Shown: positions 33,522 to 37,343 of the stretch, in pieces
Layout: every line of letters starts with the position of its first letter
How positions within the stretch are numbered: the stretch's first letter is position 1
Assembly (NCBI GenBank): GCA_017881345.1
Contig: JADGQZ010000279.1
Location: 1 to 37,343 of the forward strand
Direction of reading: 5' to 3'
DNA length: 37,343 nucleotides
From: Myxococcaceae bacterium
GTDB taxonomy: Bacteria > Myxococcota > Myxococcia > Myxococcales > Myxococcaceae
Program-made: the position numbers and the translations under genes
Notes under the pieces: generated by a model
What the model was told of the DNA's origin: nothing
The model's database searches: none
What the model saw: only the letters and a program-made list of their open reading frames with translations

Positions 33522-35234
33522 TCACGATGCAAGCGGCACGGCGCGGGGAGACGGAGACGTCTCGGCGAACGCACCCTTCTTCTCCAGCACGCGGGCGAGC
33601 GCGTCGACGACGTCCGGGTCCAGCGACACGCCGCGGAGCCGGTTCATCACCTCCATGGCCGCCTGGGTGCCCATCGCGCGCTGGTAAGGCCGGGTGGAGG
33701 TGCAGGCGTCCCAGGTGTCGGCGCAGGCCACCACCCGGGCGATGAGGGGGATGGCCTGGCCCTTGAGCCCCTCCGGGTACCCGGTGCCGTTCCACTTCTC
33801 GTGGTGGCTCCGGACCGCGTCGCGTGCCGTCCCCAGGAAGCTGACCGGCCCCACGATGGAGGCGCCGATGCTCGGGTGCTCGCGCATGACCGACATCTCG
33901 TCGGTGGTGAGCTGGGTCTGCTTGCAGAGGATGTTCTCGGCGATGCCGATCTTCCCGATGTCATGGAGGATGCCGCCGTAGCGCAGCTGCTTCACCTCGC
34001 GATCGGTGAGACCCATCTCGCGGCCGATCTCCGCCGCCATGTCCCCGACCCGCTGGCTGTGGCCTCGGGTGTACGCGTCCTTGCTGTCGATGCTGTTGGC
34101 CAGCGCCAGGATGGTCTCGAGGTATCCGCGCTCGAGCGACTCGTAGAGCCCGCGGTTCTCCTTGTCGTACGCGAGCAGCTGCTGGCTCATGTAGTTGAAC
34201 GTCTTGGCCAGCTCGCCCAGCTCGTTCCTCGTCTCCACCTGCACCTGGGTGCCGAACTTGCCCCGGGCGATCTCCAGCGCCGAGCGGGTGAAGCCCTTGA
34301 GCGGCCGGGTGAGGCCCCGGGAGAAGACCAGGGCCAGCATCAGCGCCACCCCGATGGCGGCGACGAGCCCGAGCCCGATCCGCCGCTGCATCAGCCGGAC
34401 CTGGGTGTACGCCGCGTCGAGTGGCTGCTCGCTCACCACCGCCCAGCCCGGGCCGGGGATGATGGCCGAGGCGGCCACCACCCGTCCGTCGCCCTCGCCG
34501 AAGTTGCCCACCCAGGTGACCTCGCGCTCGGGCGCCTCCTTCAGCATCCGCACCGCCGGCGCGACCGCCGGACGAGACGAGAGGTCGTCGCCCGGCCGCG
34601 CGCGCTCCGGCGCCCCGGCGAGCAACCGTCCCCGGACATCGACCACGTAGGCGAAGCCGGTGCTGCCCACGTGCTCGGCCTCGAGCGCCCGTCCGAGCGC
34701 GGCCAGCGAGAGCTCGGCGGCGACGTAGCCGCGGGCCGGGTCTCCGAGCGGAAAGACGAAGGTGAGGCTCGGTGGCCGATCCGGGAGCAGCGTCGCCCGG
34801 CTCCAGCGGACCGCCTCGGGGCCTGGACCGATCAGGGCGCGGGCCCGCGCCTCGTGCTCGGCCACCTCGGTGGGCGGCAGGTCCTTCACCGCGAAGGCCT
34901 GGAGCCCGGGGAGCCGCTCGCCGCGCGCCGAGAAGACGGTGAGCGCGGTCAGGTCCCGCCGCTCGGTGAGCACCGCGGCGAGGTGGGCCCGCTGCTCGGG
35001 CGAAGGCAGCGACAGGAACCCCGGCACCCGGCTGAGGGCGGTGGCGGCGCGCACCGGGGCGTCGAGCGCGGCGGTGGCCTTGAGGGAGACCTGACTCACC
35101 CGCTCGGCGGCGAGCTCCTGGGCATCGCGGGTGAGCAGCTCGCGGGTGTCGGAGAGAACGAGCAGGCCCACCAGCCCCGTCGAGACCAGGGCCACGGCAA
35201 GCATCAGCAGGAAGATGGCGGTGAAGAGCCTCAC
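33522..35234 (-). CDS. Membrane sensor: periplasmic sensor domain - HAMP - HD-GYP cyclic-di-GMP phosphodiesterase
   Basis: Two TM segments; HAMP FSRGLTRPLKGFTRSALEIARGKFGTQVQVETRNELGELAKTFNYM; HD YTRGHSQRVG..GGILHDIGKIGI; GYP HHEKWNGTGYPEGLKG. Confidence 0.93.
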   Translation of the reverse strand: MRLFTAIFLLMLAVALVSTGLVGLLVLSDTRELLTRDAQELAAERVSQVSLKATAALDAPVRAATALSRVPGFLSLPSPEQRAHLAAVLTERRDLTALTVFSARGERLPGLQAFAVKDLPPTEVAEHEARARALIGPGPEAVRWSRATLLPDRPPSLTFVFPLGDPARGYVAAELSLAALGRALEAEHVGSTGFAYVVDVRGRLLAGAPERARPGDDLSSRPAVAPAVRMLKEAPEREVTWVGNFGEGDGRVVAASAIIPGPGWAVVSEQPLDAAYTQVRLMQRRIGLGLVAAIGVALMLALVFSRGLTRPLKGFTRSALEIARGKFGTQVQVETRNELGELAKTFNYMSQQLLAYDKENRGLYESLERGYLETILALANSIDSKDAYTRGHSQRVGDMAAEIGREMGLTDREVKQLRYGGILHDIGKIGIAENILCKQTQLTTDEMSVMREHPSIGASIVGPVSFLGTARDAVRSHHEKWNGTGYPEGLKGQAIPLIARVVACADTWDACTSTRPYQRAMGTQAAMEVMNRLRGVSLDPDVVDALARVLEKKGAFAETSPSPRAVPLAS

Positions 35235-36142
35235 TGCCAGGGAGCCTCCTTCACCTCCAGCTTGATGCGTCCGGGGACGAGCTGCACCGCCCGGCTGGAC
35301 GGGGGCCCGAGCGTCCCGTCCGACTGCACCGCTCGCACCGTCCAGCGGTACTTGCCCGCCGGGAGACCGGGCACCGTCACCACGGGCTGGGTGGTGCGCA
35401 GGGTGTGGGTGCGCGGGCCCGCGAGCTCGAGCACGTAGCCGGCGGCGTCCGGGACCGCCTTCCAGGCGAAGCGCACCGGACCGAGGCCGCCCGGCGCGGG
35501 CTCGAGGGCCAGCTTCAGCCCCGGCTCGGGCGACAGGAGGATCGGCGCCTCGACCCCGATGGGGCCGCCCGCCGCCTCGAGGATCGGAGCGCCTGGTGGC
35601 TCACCGCGGATGACGGTGAGCGTCTCGCCGGCGCGGACGGCGCGCGTGCGGCCCTGGGCCTCCACCCGGACCGGAGCCCCCTCGCGCACCGCGACGCGGG
35701 TCCGCCCGTCGGGTTCCACCGCCACCTCGAAGCGGGAGCGCTCGCCTCGCGCCTCGGCCAGGAGCTTCCACGCTCCGTCGGCCTGCGAGGCGGCCTCGCC
35801 GTACCGGGCGTGGGCGAGCAGCGACTCGGCCTCGGCCAGCCGGGCCTCGGCCTCGGTCCGGGCGCTGCCGGCAGGTGCCTGCACCACCGCGCTCCGGGCG
35901 GAACCGATGGCGGCCACCGCGCGGGCCCGCTCGGGCCCGGGGAGCAGCACCTTGGTGCCTGCCGCGGGCGTGCCGTCGAGGTGGTTGAAGGCCAGGAGCT
36001 CGGGCCCGGCGCCCTCGCTCCCGAGCGTGCGGGCGGCGAGCTGGGCCAGCGATTCGCCCGGGCGCACCACGGTCTCGCCGGTGGGGGGCGTGGTGGCCGT
36101 GGCGACGAGCAGGGCCAGGGTGGTGGCGAGGGTGGAGATCAC
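35231..36142 (-). CDS. LysM plus FecR-like envelope protein
   Basis: GTG start at 36142; GETVVRPGESLAQLAARTLGSEGAGPELLAFNHLDGTPAAGTKVLLP (LysM); FecR-like RTRVAVREGAPVRVEAQGRTRAVRAGETLTV; C-terminal fibronectin-like segment. Confidence 0.75.
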   Translation of the reverse strand: MISTLATTLALLVATATTPPTGETVVRPGESLAQLAARTLGSEGAGPELLAFNHLDGTPAAGTKVLLPGPERARAVAAIGSARSAVVQAPAGSARTEAEARLAEAESLLAHARYGEAASQADGAWKLLAEARGERSRFEVAVEPDGRTRVAVREGAPVRVEAQGRTRAVRAGETLTVIRGEPPGAPILEAAGGPIGVEAPILLSPEPGLKLALEPAPGGLGPVRFAWKAVPDAAGYVLELAGPRTHTLRTTQPVVTVPGLPAGKYRWTVRAVQSDGTLGPPSSRAVQLVPGRIKLEVKEAPWQ

Positions 36143-36597
36143 TGGAAGACGATCTCCCGTCCTGCGCGCACCGTGGCCGCCGGCGTCCCCACCGTCAGGG
36201 ACTGGTTGGCCGGGCGGTCGACGGTGGCGTCGACGGTGCCGCGGAGCACCGTGACGTCCGCCTGGGGTCGCCCCGGGGCCGCCCGCGTCTCGGCGATGCC
36301 GAGCAAGGTGTCCTCGGAGACGACGACCGTCGTCCCGGAGGGGAAGTGGAGCTCGGCCGAGCCTCCGCGCTCGGTGCGCAGCTTGTCGTCGTCGAAGAGC
36401 GTGGTGCCGTTCACCGCCGCCTGCCACTCGTCCCCGGCGGCCCGCTTCACCGACACCGCTCCGCGCACCTCAGCGAGGGTGGCCCGCACCGACTGCTTCG
36501 CCGCGGGCGCGGGCGGAGCCTTGGCATCACGGCGACACGCCGGAACGCACACCAGCAGCGGCAGGCACAACGCCATCGGAATCCAGGGGCGAGGCAC
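36139..36597 (-). CDS. FecR-domain lipoprotein
   Basis: LLVCVPACRRD lipobox; VRGAVSVKRAAGDEWQAAVNGTTLFDDDKLRTERGGSAELHFPSGTTVVVSEDTLLGI typical FecR pattern. Confidence 0.8.
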   Translation of the reverse strand: MPRPWIPMALCLPLLVCVPACRRDAKAPPAPAAKQSVRATLAEVRGAVSVKRAAGDEWQAAVNGTTLFDDDKLRTERGGSAELHFPSGTTVVVSEDTLLGIAETRAAPGRPQADVTVLRGTVDATVDRPANQSLTVGTPAATVRAGREIVFQ

Positions 36598-36612
36598 TTC
36601 TTCGATGAAATC

Positions 36613-37343
36613 CTACTTCAGCCGGCGGTGGCGCAAGACGGGGAGGTTGCGTCGCACCCGGGCCAGCAGCTCGGGGTCCAGCTCCGCCACGGCAAGCCCC
36701 TCGCCGTCCGAGGCCCGGGCGGTGACCAGACCCCACGGGTCCACCACCATGGCGTGCCCGTACGTGAGGCGCTGATCCGTGTGCCGACCCCCCTGCGCAG
36801 GTGCGAGGACGTAGGCCTGGTTCTCGATGGCGCGGGCCCGGAGGAGCACCTCCCAGTGGTCCTTCCCGGTCATGAGCGTGAAGGCGGAGGGGACGGTGAG
36901 GAGCACCGCGCCGGCGGCGGACAGCTCCCGGTACAGCTCGGGAAACCGCAGGTCGTAGCAGATGCTCAGCCCCACGATTCCGAACGGCGTCTGGGCCGTC
37001 ACCGGGCCCTCGCCCGGCGCCACGGCGTCCGACTCGCGGTACGAGGCGCCGTCACCCACCTCGGCGTCGAAGAGGTGAATCTTCCGGTAGACGGCGAGCC
37101 GTTCCCCATCGGGGCCGAAGAGGACACTCGTGTTGTAGACCCTGTCTCCCGGCGCGCCGGCCTCCAGCACCGAGCCGGCGAGCAGATGCACCGACGTCTC
37201 CCGGGCGAGCTCCGCGAAGCGCGAGAGGGTCGGGCCGTCCAGGCGTTCGGCAACGCTCGAACGGTCCTTCTCGGGGCCCATCCAGGAGACGTTCTCGGGG
37301 AGCCCCACCAGCGCAGCGCCTCGCTCGGCGGCGCGGCGAACGA
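36613..37343 (-). CDS. Carbon-nitrogen hydrolase (nitrilase superfamily), N-terminus truncated by window edge
   Basis: LPENVSWMG, YRKIHLFDAEVGDG, VGLSICYDLRFPELYRELS, RARAIENQAYVLAPAQ, GHAMVVDPWG: Glu-Lys-Cys triad context; frame open to the window end. Confidence 0.92.
   Translation of the reverse strand, partial: VRRAAERGAALVGLPENVSWMGPEKDRSSVAERLDGPTLSRFAELARETSVHLLAGSVLEAGAPGDRVYNTSVLFGPDGERLAVYRKIHLFDAEVGDGASYRESDAVAPGEGPVTAQTPFGIVGLSICYDLRFPELYRELSAAGAVLLTVPSAFTLMTGKDHWEVLLRARAIENQAYVLAPAQGGRHTDQRLTYGHAMVVDPWGLVTARASDGEGLAVAELDPELLARVRRNLPVLRHRRLK

Noticed and set aside
33270-35438. 722-aa plus-strand ORF
   Set aside because: Antisense to HD-GYP and DUF971 genes with recognisable motifs; low-complexity composition.
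1-37343. CRISPR arrays, tRNA/rRNA genes, transposases, phage or toxin-antitoxin genes
   Set aside because: None recognised when reading translations and intergenic sequence; gaps are short and non-repetitive.

Overview
High-GC window with a gene style typical of Myxococcota/Deltaproteobacteria (taxonomy is inference). About 40 densely packed protein-coding genes on both strands were called by reading the supplied ORF translations and trimming or moving starts. No tRNA, rRNA, CRISPR array, IS element or prophage signature was seen. Main blocks: (1) a tightly coupled histidine operon hisC'-H-A-B-F-N-IE (2-4690); (2) an RskA-like anti-sigma plus ECF sigma pair followed by a HupE/UreJ-like membrane protein, a beta-propeller-like lipoprotein, a secreted DUF4331 protein and a TPR lipoprotein (4804-11065), the best candidate for an undescribed envelope system; (3) a minus-strand thrB-thrC-CBS-DUF4286-Cys-rich lipoprotein run; (4) an AmgK-like kinase plus nucleotidyltransferase pair; (5) DUF1579, metallophosphoesterase, PAP2, PP2C and TrmL genes; (6) a J-domain/TPR protein, PilZ, and REC-DUF4388-TPR cluster; (7) tsaD-rsmA-dNK-panB-panC-smpB-sspB; (8) a minus-strand FecR - LysM/FecR - HD-GYP sensor operon and a partial nitrilase. 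Several unannotated RNA/DNA structures stand out, notably a long bulged hairpin in the panB leader (29576-29622), interleaved inverted repeats before the DUF4331-cluster lipoprotein (7290-7338), and a perfect dyad in the PilZ/response-regulator divergent gap (24611-24629). All family calls come from motif recognition by eye; no database search was run.
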